In this document: piece after piece, positions 26,451-37,102 of the stretch | Position numbering within the stretch: position 1 is the first letter of the stretch | Layout of the letters: each line of letters starts with the position of its first letter | Source: Dactylonectria macrodidyma | Lineage: Eukaryota; Ascomycota; Sordariomycetes; Hypocreales; Nectriaceae | NCBI GenBank assembly: GCA_020744425.1 | Contig: JAGMUV010000001.1 | Location: 1 to 64,000 of the forward strand | Direction: 5' to 3' | DNA: 64,000 bases | Made by a program: the position numbers and the translations under genes | The notes under the pieces: generated by a model | The model's input: only the letters and a program-made list of their open reading frames with translations | The model's database searches: none | What the model was told of the DNA's origin: nothing

Positions 26451-27157
26451 AGAAATAAGTATAAGCTTAGTAATAATAGTTTATAATAAATATTATTTTA
26501 TATTAAATATATTAATAATAAGAATAGAGTTTATTATTTTAATACTAAGTTAAGATTTTATATAATTAATATAAAGGCTATAATAATAGAAGGAGTGAAA
26601 GGAGTAAAAGGTTATTAGTAAAACTTAGTAATTATAAGTTAAAGAATTAACTAATTAAAAAAAGAATTAAAGATCTAAAAGGAGTAGGAAAAGACGATTA
26701 GAAAAGTAATCAGTTTAATATAATTAGTTAAGAAATGTATGTATTAATAATAATAATCCTTTTAGACTAGCTAGAGAAAAGCCCTAGCTTTATAAAAAGA
26801 TTACTATTTAGTTATATATCTAATTTAATAAGAGATTTAGACAATTTATTATAATAAAACTAGGTAAGATATATCCTGAGTTTTAAGACTTTTAGATATA
26901 TATCTAATGCTTAAACTCTAACTTTATTAAAGGTTCTTATTATAGATATCTTTTATAATTATAATATAAAGAAGATAGACTTTTTAAAGTATATTATATA
27001 CTATTATAAAGCTAAAAGTCATAAGATTTTAAATATATTATTTATATTCTTATCTAATAGGAACTAAAGAAGATATTTCTTTATTAATTATATATTATAT
27101 ATATAAGGACTTTATAATTAATATAATTAATAAATATAGTATTTTAAAAGAAAATAT
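26451..27157 (+). other. AT-rich interval with weak plus-strand reading, unassigned
   Basis: From about 26560 to 27060 fewer stops than usual occur on the plus strand, and the sequence keeps some G-rich codons ('ggaggagtgaaaggag'-type purine runs). It is likely a transposon gene relic, perhaps continuing from before the MITE at 26008. No motif identifies it. Confidence 0.35.
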
Positions 27158-27159
27158 TA

Positions 27160-27997
27160 ATATATATAATAAGCATACTAGTTAAATAAGCTTATTAAAC
27201 ACTTATACTATATAGCTAAAAGTAATAATATTAAATATTTAAAATAGGCTAACGTACTTAATAAGCGAGCGCCACACTTATACTATATACTTAAAACTCC
27301 AAATCTTAAATTTTCTAAAATAGGCTATATAGCTTTAAGATTTTTAAAAAGAATAATTTTAAATATCTAATTAAAAAGTTAATAAGCTAGTATTTTTTTT
27401 AGACTTTTTAAAAAATTATTAAACTAATTATAAATAAAAATAGTAAAATAGATAATGCGAATTTTATACTATTAGTGCTATAAATATACATAATCTAAAA
27501 GAAATCTTAAAAATAATACATTTTATAAATAAGCTAGGTTAAAAATCTTATTTATTTTAGGCTTAGTTTAGATTTTTAAGAATTTTCTTAAAATTGTAAT
27601 TTAAAGTGAAAATCTTACTATAGTGCTCGCTTATCTGCAGCGCTCGCTTATTAAGTACGTTATATAATTATTAAAAATATAAAAAAATCATTTTTAAATA
27701 TTTAAAGAAAAAGAAAATACTATTATATTTTTCTTATATTTTTAATTAGCTTATTATATATAAAATTAAAAAGATATATAGTATGAATAGGCTTTTTCTT
27801 AATAACTTTATAAAGAAAAGTAAGTAAAATTTTATAAAAAGTTTTTATATAAGTTATTATATAATTAGCCTATATATTAAGTTTTAGATGTTTTAAGCAT
27901 AGTTCAGATTTTTAAAAATCTTTTAAAAATTGCAATTTAAGATATAAAATCTAAGTAATTAATATACTTATTTAATTAGTATACTTATTATATACAT
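27160..27997. mobile_element. MITE (about 427 bp) split by a second MITE
   Basis: The outer element runs 27160-27251 and 27663-27997, flanked by TA at 27158-27159 and 27998-27999. The left end 'atatatataataagcatac' and the right end 'acttattatatacat' are inverted copies. The inner MITE (27252-27660) sits in it with its own TA duplication. Confidence 0.75.
27252..27660. mobile_element. MITE, 409 bp, nested in another MITE
   Basis: TA duplications at 27250-27251 and 27661-27662. The TIRs 'acgtacttaataagcgagcg' and '...cgctcgcttattaagtacgt' are a perfect 20-bp inverted pair and keep their CpG sites, so this copy is little affected by RIP at its ends. The TIR matches that of pogo copy 3, the probable source of transposase. 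Confidence 0.88.
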
Positions 27998-28207
27998 TAT
28001 ATACTTTAATTATTATAAATACTTTATATAAATACTATTTAATAAATTTATTCTTAAGTTTATTATTTTATTAAAGCTTATATAAAAACTATAGTTAATA
28101 AAGCTATTTAAATACTTATTTATAATAAAAGTAATTAATACTAGCTTTAATAAGCTTATAAATATTAACTATTTTACTTAATAATTTCTATAAGTATTAA
28201 AGATTTA

Positions 28208-28632
28208 ACGTATATCATATATAAGTGGGATAAATAAGTGAGTATAACACTCTGATTTTTACTTTAAATCACGATTTTTAAAAAGTTATTAGAAATTCAA
28301 ACTAAGCCTAAAATAGCTAAAATTTTAATTTTAACTTATTTATAATATATATTATTTTTATGAATTTTTTTAGATTATATATACATATAGCGCTAGTAGT
28401 ATTAAATTCGCACTGTTTTCTTTTACTATTTTTATTTATAATTAGCTTAATAATTTTTTGAAAAATATAAAAAAAAGACTAGCTTATTAAACTTTTAGTT
28501 AAATATCTAAAATTAATTTCTTAAAAACCGTAAAGCTTTATAGCCTATTTTAGAAATTTTAAAGTTTATTCTTTAACTGTATAGTATAAGTATTATACTC
28601 GCTTATTTATCTCACTCGCTTATTATACATAT
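28208..28632. mobile_element. MITE, 425 bp
   Basis: TA flanks at 28206-28207 and about 28633-28634. The TIRs hold paired direct repeats (left: ATAAGTGGGATAA then ATAAGTGAGTATAA). The interior matches the copies at 24850 and 48171. The exact right end is uncertain by 2 bases. Confidence 0.75.
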
Positions 28633-28634
28633 TA

Positions 28635-28962
28635 TAAGAATTACTTATTTAAAAATATAATTAGCTTTAAAAAGCTATAAAAATAGCTTAAAAGTACTTA
28701 AAGATATTAAATAATAAAGAATAAGAATAGAAAAGTTAGCTTTAAAAACTATAAGACTATAAGTACTTAGTTAAGAAGTTAAGAACTAACCCTCTTAATA
28801 ATAATGCAATTTCTATTATAAATATTTATATAAGTAAGTAAAGTAACTAATAATAGGAGAAGTTAGAAGCAACTATTAAATTCTAGTACCTTAATAATAT
28901 TTCCCTCAGAGCATTAAAGCGGAAGATACTTCTAAAGATTGCCTTATATAGTAACTTAACTA
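28635..28962. other. AT-rich to normal-composition transition, no gene
   Basis: Base composition rises gradually here and CpG reappears from about 28900. I see no gene or repeat. Confidence 0.5.
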
Positions 28963-29333
28963 TTAAGCGAGCAAAGCAGGAGTAAACAAAAGAACGCACT
29001 TAAAATGAGCACTTCTAGTGACGTTGCTATCATATAGAGGTAGATCCTTCATGCTTGCCAGCGAGAATTTAGAGATTGATTTAGGATATGGAGCAGATTT
29101 TGAAATATGAAAATGACTTTGGGATTTGAGAGAAGATGTGGGATATGGGACAGGTTTGGGATGTGGGGCGAGATTTGGGGTTGTCTGCACGTGGTTTTAG
29201 GCACTTACTGACTGTTATACTAAGTAGCATCTTTATTTGAAGGTAGAAGCAGCTGCAGCAATTCATTGTATATTGGGAATGCCACGCCCATGGCCTTTCA
29301 TAACTCAAAACAATAAACCTCGGTGAGGAATGT
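28963..29333. other. Island 1 left part: G-rich low-complexity tract, no supported gene
   Basis: Within 29080-29190 the plus strand has an irregular repeat of 'gggat(a/t)tg' units. Two overlapping minus-strand ORFs of 75 codons (28963-29190 and 29081-29308) arise from it and have no independent support. The segment next to 29333 is probably the 3' part of the broken thioesterase-like gene that continues beyond the 92-bp insertion. Confidence 0.45.
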
Positions 29334-29425
29334 TGTTGAATTAGAGACCTATGGTCTAGAATAGTTGCTGTACTAGGACATATGTAAGGCGACCTTACAC
29401 TTTTGCCACAGTGAACTATTCAACA
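29334..29425 (-). mobile_element. 92-bp solo-LTR-like element (copy 1)
   Basis: The ends form a perfect 8-bp inverted pair, TGTTGAAT...ATTCAACA, and it is flanked by AATGT (29329-29333) and AACGT (29426-29430), a 5-bp target duplication with one C/T change. The reverse complement is highly similar to 44151-44242 in island 2. TG...CA ends with 5-bp duplications fit a very short solo LTR. A TIR element with 5-bp duplications is the alternative. Confidence 0.75.
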
Positions 29426-29700
29426 AACGTCGACCAGCTCCCATGCTCCCCGAATTCTGAATCTCCAACAGGGTCTCGGGGATGGCCCCGTGCGCCTCGT
29501 TGATGGAGAAGAGCATCGACGTGACCTCGTCGAGGCTGCCACAATGCCGCCATGGCACACGCCGGGGTATCCACCGACGCCCGGCCCGAGGGAGATGAGG
29601 AACTTGACTTGGGGGGACAATCATGGCTGGGCTTACAGAATCATGAGTGGGTCTCCTTTACGGAATCGTTCAGTAGGAGCACCTTGTTCCTGCATAAGTC
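29426..29700 (-). pseudogene. Hotdog-fold thioesterase-like gene, broken
   Basis: The minus strand encodes pieces of a fungal thioesterase-superfamily (hotdog) protein. One frame gives 'FLISLGPGVGGYPGVCHGG' (about 29605-29545), with the HGG motif that starts the hotdog helix. The expected continuation L-D-E-V, which carries the family's acidic residue, is in another frame ('SLDEVTSMLFSINEAHG', about 29540-29485). A small deletion near 29535 therefore breaks the gene. Upstream, 'ERFRKGDP' (about 29677-29650) resembles the usual N-terminal block but is followed by stops. Downstream the frame runs into the 92-bp element at 29334-29425. Composition is normal, so decay is by indels and insertion rather than RIP. 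It lies tail-side of the PQ-loop gene on the same strand. Family call from motif memory only; no catalytic activity is expected. Confidence 0.6.
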
Positions 29701-29783
29701 CTGCTGTGAAGAGTGCTAGCTTTAAATGCTATAGAATTTATGACAGTAGAGTAAGTAGATTTCTTCTAAGACCTGCTATTTAT

Positions 29784-30634
29784 TCAGTGGCTTAAAAGAG
29801 GTTCCTCCTCACTACTCTTTCTACTATGATGCCGTCTAGACAGATATAATAACGCTGCCTGTACAATTGCAAAAATCCCATTATTAACCGCTGCCCAACC
29901 CACAAGCTGATACCAAGCCTTAAGGGGAAAGTCCGGTCCCCATCTCTTCATTTCTATGAATTGAACTCTTGCAATCCACGACAGCGCCACAGCAGCGAAG
30001 ACGAATGCTTGTGCCGCTAAACCAACAGAGCTCAGCGCAAAGGCTTGCTGCCACTGGAAGAAGAAAGCTGCGATGCCTCCAAGGGTGATGAGTGGATTGA
30101 TATACATGGAATGGATGCCGTAGAAAAGTGCCCCATACCACTCCTTATCAACCCCCTCTCGGGGGATCGACAAGTCAAAGAACAATGGGACTACGGAGAT
30201 GAACAGGAATGATACGTAGAGCGCTACCACACGCCCTTTAGGGGCGTTGCTTGGATTGTAAAACAGACATAATGCAAACCTGTGGATTAGGTTAGAGCCC
30301 AGTAGGGAATAGCAAACGAGGATTTATCAGATGACTTTAGAGGGATCTTACAGTATAAGAGACATAAGCCACACTATAATGAGTTGGAGTAGATTGAGCC
30401 AGTCACCTAGATTGCGTGGATCGTGGACGAAGAAATCGGAATCATAGCTGTGATTGATGATGCAGAAGAATCCGAGGGTGAATTGCTCAGTGGTTGATAT
30501 GGTGTTAAGAAGGATGTAAAAGAGGGAGATATCGGCGCTGGATTTCTTAAGGATGATACGTTGGATTTGAGGGAGGGAGGAAAGGAAGGTGAGGATGGAG
30601 AGGATACTGTTTGGGTTTGTGAGTAATGGGCCAT
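29784..30634 (-). CDS. PQ-loop repeat membrane protein, one intron, frameshift next to the start codon
   Basis: Two exons: 30634-30352 and 30279-29784, joined across a 72-base intron (30351-30280) with donor GTAAGA, a CTAAC branch-like motif and acceptor CACAG. Splicing gives about 259 residues. Exon 1 carries the PQ-loop signature 'LPQIQRIILKKSSADIS' at residues 21-37, in a hydrophobic helix pair; exon 2 adds about four more membrane segments and ends in an acidic-dileucine-like 'EEEPLLSH' tail, a possible vacuolar/lysosomal sorting signal. Fungal PQ-loop proteins include vacuolar amino acid and cystinosin-type transporters and uncharacterised members; the substrate is unknown here. Anomaly: the only ATG near the start (30634) is one base out of frame with the PQ-loop reading, and that reading has an in-frame TAA just upstream. 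A missing base in the C-run right after the ATG would explain both. It is a sequencing error, a fresh pseudogene, or an unseen upstream exon. Everything downstream is intact, so the gene was recently functional. Confidence 0.8.
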
Positions 30635-31041
30635 TTTAGAATGGGGCAGGAGGGAAGGTTACATTCTGAGGAAATAGGGAATTAGTAGCATTTTGGAGAA
30701 TTTTTTTAGGGAATGAAATTAATAATGACTTTCAGGTAGATGAATGTAAGTACTAGGCAGAGGGTTTGAAGAATACGCCCGAATGCCTGATGTTGAGGTT
30801 AAGGGGATCTAGCAAAAGTGGCAGTGGAAACAAAAGGGGTTAAGTACTGTAAAAACTCGGTCAACTCAACCAACTAGCGCGAGACTAAAGGGCTTGGCCC
30901 CCCCACTGTAATGCAGATCTATTCCACATACATATTAGCCTGTAACGCGAAATGAGGGGTAGGATATCAGAAAGTTCTCGTGTCGCACATTGCGCGTTTT
31001 CCAGCATCTGCGTTTTCCCCCATTTCTCAGTCAATTAAAGT
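30635..31041. other. Upstream region of the PQ-loop gene, no gene
   Basis: Normal composition with intact CpG (for example 'cgtgtcgcacattgcgcg' near 30980-31000). It is the likely promoter region. I see no ORF or RNA gene, and RIPed sequence starts only after 31230. Confidence 0.5.
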
Positions 31042-31228
31042 TGTCAGATAGCCATATCACGAGCATTTCTCGTGTGTGGCATCTGATTGGGTGTGTGTAT
31101 GTTCTTAATTATGTCAAGTCCCCGCTCTGAGTCCTTATACACCCTTTATGCTAAAATAGCTAGAAGGATATTGCTATAGCAGGCACACGCTATATACACG
31201 CCCTGCTACCTAAACACACATCGTGACA
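31042..31228. repeat. Copia LTR, extra tandem copy, little RIPed
   Basis: 187 bases starting 'tgtcagatagccatatcac' and ending 'acacatcgtgaca'; TGTCA/TGACA are inverted ends. It is homologous over its length with the LTRs at 31229 and 36429, but it retains many CpG and CpA sites that are TpA in those. It is joined head-to-tail to the next LTR without intervening sequence. Confidence 0.8.
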
Positions 31229-31407
31229 AGCTATATCATGAGCTTTTATTATGTATAGCACCTGATTGAGTGTGTGTATGTTCTTATTTTTATTAAGTCC
31301 TTGCTCTAAGTCCTTATATACTCTTTATACTAAAATAGCTAGAAGGATATTACTATAGTAAGCACACGCTATATACATGCCCTACTACCTAAATACACAT
31401 TATAATA
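31229..31407 (-). repeat. Copia 3' LTR (left)
   Basis: Same family as 31042 and 36429, with heavier C-to-T/G-to-A change than the tandem neighbour. Its first 10-15 bases are shortened relative to the other two copies. It ends 'cattataata', RIPed from 'catcgtgaca'. Confidence 0.75.
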
Positions 31408-34400
31408 CACTCTCTTAGCTAAGGCTATTTCTAAGGACTTAGCTATTTTATAAGTTGTCTTTTAAGTCTCTGCGTTCTTTAATATTTGAGTCTTACCTTC
31501 TTATTAGGGCTATTGCCTTCCTTCTAATTATGTGTTTTTATAATCTAGTCCTTTATAGCTTCTATTTACTATTCTAAAGCAATCTAGTATAAAATGTCCT
31601 CTATTTAAAGTATTTTAATAAATGTTATATACTATTACTTAAGTAGGGCCTTTATTATCCTATTTATAATCATCTTTAATATTAAGACCTAGCTAAACTT
31701 AACTCTCTTTTTTTTATATTCTTATTATAATTAGTATTAATAAATATTTATATATTAAAGCTTTATAATTAACTTAGCTAATTCTTTAGTTATAAGCCTA
31801 ATTATTTAAGTATTATTATATTTAATATATAATAGTCTATTAATTTAAACTTCTAGCTTCTTAAGAATCCTGCTTATAAAGATAGCTTCTTTAGCTATTT
31901 AAGATAAAGCAAGCAATTTAGCTTTAGTACTTAATGTAGTAACTATAGACTGTTTTATTACTTTTTAAGCAATTAGTCTTCTAAATAGTATTATTATATA
32001 GCCTTATAAGCTCTTTCTATTTATTGTATTATCTATATAAGAAGTATTGCTTATATATAAGAAGCTCTTAAAGAATCTTATTCCTCTTAGCCTAATTCTT
32101 AGTAAATATATTCTATATAAATACTATAAGACTCAGTCTATAGCCTTATAGTGTGTTTAGTCTGGATTCTAATTAAACCTAGCTAGCCTTATAGCTATGA
32201 ATATAATATTAGGTTATATTAAGATTAATGCAAATAATATTAATCTGACTTTCTTTAAATATTTCTTAATTGAATGCTAGTTAGCTTAATAAGTTACTAG
32301 TAATAATTCTTTTTTTATTATTAGAGTTTTAAGAACCTTAGTCTCTAGATTAATATTATATTAATAAGCAATCTTATTAATATATATATCTTAAGTTAGT
32401 TAGATAGATCGCTTAGCTCTATTTTATATAATATGAATTCTAAGAAACTACTTTAGTTCTCTTAGTATAGTTATATTATAAGTCTGCTATAGGCCTTCTA
32501 TAGCCTTCTTTACTCTATCTGCCTTCTCTTTCTAGTATACTTAGATAAGATTATTAATAAAGAAGAAGATAATTACTCTATCTTTAAGTATTATATAAGG
32601 TTCGTTAGGAATAGTCCTAAAGCCAAAGTCTTAGAAAGTTTATATTAGATTTTATTACTATAAGAATAGAGACTTCTATAGTCTATAAAGCGCTTTCTAA
32701 AGCTTTAAAACTCTACTATATTTTTAGAATCCTAATAGTATTTTTATAAATACTAGCTTATTTAGTTTATAGTATATAAAAGCATTTATAGTATCTATTT
32801 ATATAAGCTCTAAATCGTATTTTACTATAATTATTATAAGCGCTCTAAAAGATATACTTATAAGTATTATTACTTAAGTTAGTAAATCTCCCTTAGTCTA
32901 TTAATTATTATAAATAATAAGATAGGCTTTATACTTAACTAAGTATCTATACTTATCTATTTTATAAGTAAATACTTATATATAGTTTAGTACTTATTAT
33001 CCTTTTACTTAATATTATAGTATTTCTATAAATGACTTTATTTATTAGTAAGATACTATATATTCTTTTTAAGCTTTATAGAACTATTCTTTAAATAGGT
33101 GGTTATTAAGATCCTTAAGAGTCTTTAGCTCTTTTAGTAAGTTTTGCTTATATATCTTTTCTAGCTTAAACTTCATTCTAGTAATAAAACTCCTATAATA
33201 AGCTGTTTTAATTAGAACTAGGATAAAGTCATTTAAGTAGCTTTTTATAATTGCAATTAGTAGGATATTTACTCTTACTCCCTTAGCTCTAGTAACTAGT
33301 AAGAAGACTGAAAGCACTATATCTTACTCTTAGTTTAGTTTAGTTAGTGGAGGTATATATAATGCTTCTTTTAAAGCTCTTATTAGTTTATAGTCTTCTT
33401 TATCTACTTAGTTATTTTAATATTCTTCTAGATCATTTTCTAGATCATTTTCTAGATTATTTTCTAAAACTATTTCTTTTTTATTATTACTTTAGTCTTC
33501 TTTATAATTACTAGATTCAAAGACTGGCTTGTCTTCTTTAAGTATAGCTTAGTTATTTAGCTAGCTTAATAGAATAGTAACCTTTTTAACTAAGTTATTA
33601 ATACTATTAATAAGTTCCTTTTTTATATATTTACTATTAAAGAATATATCTTTATTAAAGATAATATCTTAAGTTAATATAACTTTTCTTTTATATAAGA
33701 CTTAAATATAAAAGATGTTTATTAAGTTATAATTAATAAAATAACTAATATACACTCTTAGGTCAAGCTTGTAAAGCTTCTTTCATTTGAGTTATACTTA
33801 TAAAGTTATAGTATAGGCCTTATAACTATATGCCTTTAAGTATAATAAGTATAGCTATCTTAAGTAGAATAACTTATAAAGGGTCTTTTACTTATTTAAC
33901 TCTTATAGTATTCTATTCTTTAAGTATATAGCTATACTAATTATTTCTTTCTAAAGACTATATAGTATATTAGCTATAATTCTTATTACTTAGCTCCTCT
34001 TAATTACTGCATTTCTTAAGTGCTTAGCTCTTCTATTTTAAGCTTATATATTTAATATTAATAGTTTTCTAATAATGCCTTTTTATATTATTTAGTATTT
34101 AAACTTCTTAATAAAGAGCTTATTATCTAAGTAAACTACTTTAACTAGATAGCTATAGTAAATCTTTATTTAATAATAAAAGTGTTTTACTATTTTATTA
34201 CTCTCTTATTTATTATATGTCTTAGTATAATATAGAAAGACTATACTAAACTAGGCATTTATAATAAATATAGCTTAAATAAAGCCCTTTATATCTTTAT
34301 TAATATTAGTTTAGTTAATTTAAATTTTATAATATAGCTTATCCTTTTCTTAGTTTAGTAGTCTTTAAAATATCTATTAATATATCTTCCCTTAGCTATA

Positions 34401-36428
34401 GTTTAAATATTAGGTTATCTTTAGTCTATAGAGTTATATTTTTAGAGAATTCTTTTCTAAGTAATATAATACTAATAGACTTAGATATCCTATTTAAAGA
34501 TACTATAAGGATTTAATCACTATTATTAATACTCTTAGATTTTATAATATTCTTTATTTATATTATATACTAAAAATAGTATTCTTAACTTTATATAAAA
34601 TCTCTTAATACTATAGTATGAATTAATTATATATTTAATGGATAATGTATATAGTTAAGCTATTCCTTTAGATTAAGAAGTTATTAATAGTATTCTAGAA
34701 GATTCTGTTTTTTTAAAGTAATTAAAAGGATACTAGGTTTATACTAAAATTAGTATAATAGATTACATTCTATAACTATAAAATTCTAACTTTCCCTTCT
34801 AAAAGTATGACTTTTAGGTTAACTCTTTTAAAACCTAAGATTAAAACTTCTAATACTCTTATAATAACTACCTTTCTATTTACTATCTTATAGAAAGTCT
34901 TAAACCTAGTTAGATTATTAAAAAAAAATATAATATTATACTAAAATCTAAGATTATTAATAAATATAGTAAATATATAGTAATTATAAAAGTAAAGACT
35001 GATTATAAATACGCTATATTCACTACTTTTATAATCTTTACTTTAGCCTTTCTTTCTTATAATTATTAGTTCTCTTTTTATTTTTATAAAGTATTAACCT
35101 TTTTCTATAGCTTATAGTTATCTTCTAATACCTTCTTAGCTCTTTATATATAATAATTATTATAAGATATGCTCTCTAGTCTCTTATCTTTAAATATATA
35201 CTAATAGTTAAATAGATTATGCCTTCTTATATTATAAGCTAAATATATAAGTACTGGCCTCTTATTAGAGCATTCTCTAGAGCCAGACTTTATCCTCTTC
35301 TTACTCTTTAGTATAGATGCTTCCTTATTATAGTCACTCTCTTTATTACTTCCCTCTATATAGAACGCCCTACTCCTTATAGTATTACTACTTATAGGCC
35401 TCTTATAGAATGCTTATTTATATATTATTAAAGTAATATCTTAAGGTATTTAAACCTTTAAGCTATTAAGAGTAGGTTACTATATAGCTAATATAATTAG
35501 GTTAATACTTCTTAGTTTAGATTAAGAATCTAATTCTATAGTTTTACTCTTATTACTTATATAGAGTTATTATTACTTAGCTGCTTTTACTTAAGTAGTC
35601 TAGTAAGTAAGTATATCTTAAAGGCATCTTTTCTAAAGAATTGCTTTAGTATTTAGAATCTTAGCCTCTTTTATAAAAGCTATTATATAGCTTTAATAAA
35701 TTAATTCAATTAGATTAGCGAACTTTTAAAGCTATTAACTAATCTTAGTCTTTACTAAGTAATACTTTTTTACTTTAATTATTATTAATTCTTATAACTT
35801 AAGCTATTATAAAAAGGCTTTTTAATTCTTAAAGCTTTTTATTATATTAATATATTTATCTTTTACTTTAGCTATTATAAAGCCTTTTAATAGAATAGTA
35901 AAGCTCTTAAGTAACTATATCCACTCTTATAGTATATCTTTTCTATTAAATAGTTACTTATACTTAGTTAAAACTATCTTTAGAATAGTATTATATACTA
36001 TATTAATCTCTATTTCTTACTTTCTAAAGTCTTACTTTTTAACTTCCTATTACTTAAATATAATATTATATACTCACTATTATAATAATAATAGCTAAGT
36101 ATAGTCTATAGTAATAGTATTAAAGTCATTATACTAAGGCTCTTTTAATTCTTATAAAAGTTTTCTAATAAAATAATTAGAATATATATAAGACTATATC
36201 TTCTTTAGAGTCTTAGTTAATATAGACTGAATTTATATATTCTAATTTTCCTTCTTAATTAAGATCATTCTTTAGTCTTTTAATATTATATTTAGATTGG
36301 CTAGAATGGATAGTATTGATTGATTTTAACTGTATTATAACGTATTCTATTTAAATAACAATAGATATCAGCCTTTTAAAGTCTGGCTTAATATAAATCG
36401 TATTATTACTATCTTTTTTAATAGAATT

Positions 36429-36623
36429 GTCATAAACCGGGCTTATAACTATTACAAGCTTTTATTATATATAGTACCTAATTAAGTATATATATATTCT
36501 TGTTTTTATTAAGTCCCCGCTCTGAGTCCCTATACACCCTTTATACTAAAATAGCTAAAAGGATATTACTATAGTAAGCACACGCTATATACACGCCCTG
36601 CTACCTAAATACATATTATAATA
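36429..36623 (-). repeat. Copia 5' LTR (right)
   Basis: Starts 'tgtcataaaccgggcttata' and ends 'tacatattataata'. Homologous to 31042-31228, with about eight extra bases near its start. Confidence 0.75.
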
Positions 36624-36648
36624 AGCCAATTCTTTATATAACGCGTTC

Positions 36649-36870
36649 TGTTAGACTGACCCCTCGGGTGCCGGACTACGGCCCAGCTAGAAACAACCTC
36701 TAATATATTAATATCCTGTTTTAGTCATAGGGTGTGAGATTGGCCAAGAAACCCCTCATAGGAAAAGAGGGGGCCGGGAGGATCTTAGAAGATACACATA
36801 TTAATACAATCATCTTTAAGCTCTACTGGATTAGTCCCTATTATCTTAATCATCCTAGCCGTATTAGATC
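36649..36870. repeat. Solo LTR, main part (split by Copia insertion)
   Basis: Starts 'tgttagactgacccctcggg' and is normal in composition. It is continued by CATCA at 42413-42417 beyond the Copia element. Removing that element and one AGATC copy gives a 227-bp unit with TG...CA ends flanked by CGTTC at 36644-36648 and 42418-42422. The matching 5-bp duplications make solo LTR the best call. Family unknown. Confidence 0.75.
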
Positions 36871-37102
36871 TGTTAAATTGGAGGCATGTTAGAACACCAG
36901 GGCACTAGGGAGTTATATAAGAAGCAGGGGGTTATTAAGACTGACTTAGAAAAGGCTTGCTAAGCCTCTAGCCAGCTAGCCTGTATTAAGAAGAAAGGAG
37001 AGCTAGACCTTCCTAATCTTAAAGGGCGGAGGCTATAGTAAATAGATATATAATACATATATATATTTAAGGTTATTAATTAATTATACGAGCTATTTAA
37101 TA
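36871..37102 (+). repeat. Copia 5' LTR (RIPed)
   Basis: 232 bases, TGTT...(AACA mutated to AATA). The differences from the 3' LTR are almost all C-to-T or G-to-A. Confidence 0.92.

Larger units (their letters stand above)
31229..36623 (-). mobile_element. Ty1/Copia retrotransposon, minus strand, RIPed
   Basis: About 5.4 kb, 3' LTR at 31229-31407 and 5' LTR at 36429-36623. The bases after the outer LTRs (AGCTA at 31229-31233, AGCCA at 36624-36628) could be the target duplication with one RIP change. Minus-strand RT blocks are clear: 'DTINAFIYYKLNKLVFIK' (about 32790-32740), then the KALYGLRRSP-type box, and 'IFFFINN', the FVDD box with D-to-N changes (about 32570). RNase H lies at lower coordinates, gag, protease and integrase at higher. 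A surviving 77-codon ORF at 33084-33317 ('LKELKTLKDLNNHLFKE') is the linker just before RT. All other frames have RIP stops. Confidence 0.85.

Noticed and set aside
29490..29795. 101-codon plus-strand ORF opposite the thioesterase-like remnant
   Set aside because: It is antisense to a sequence with clear family motifs, has no domain, and ends at the PQ-loop gene.
30407..30634. Minus-strand 75-codon ORF from the PQ-loop ATG (Ser/Pro-rich)
   Set aside because: It is the wrong frame of exon 1. The PQ-loop motif and the splice phase support the other frame, so this is the consequence of the apparent frameshift.
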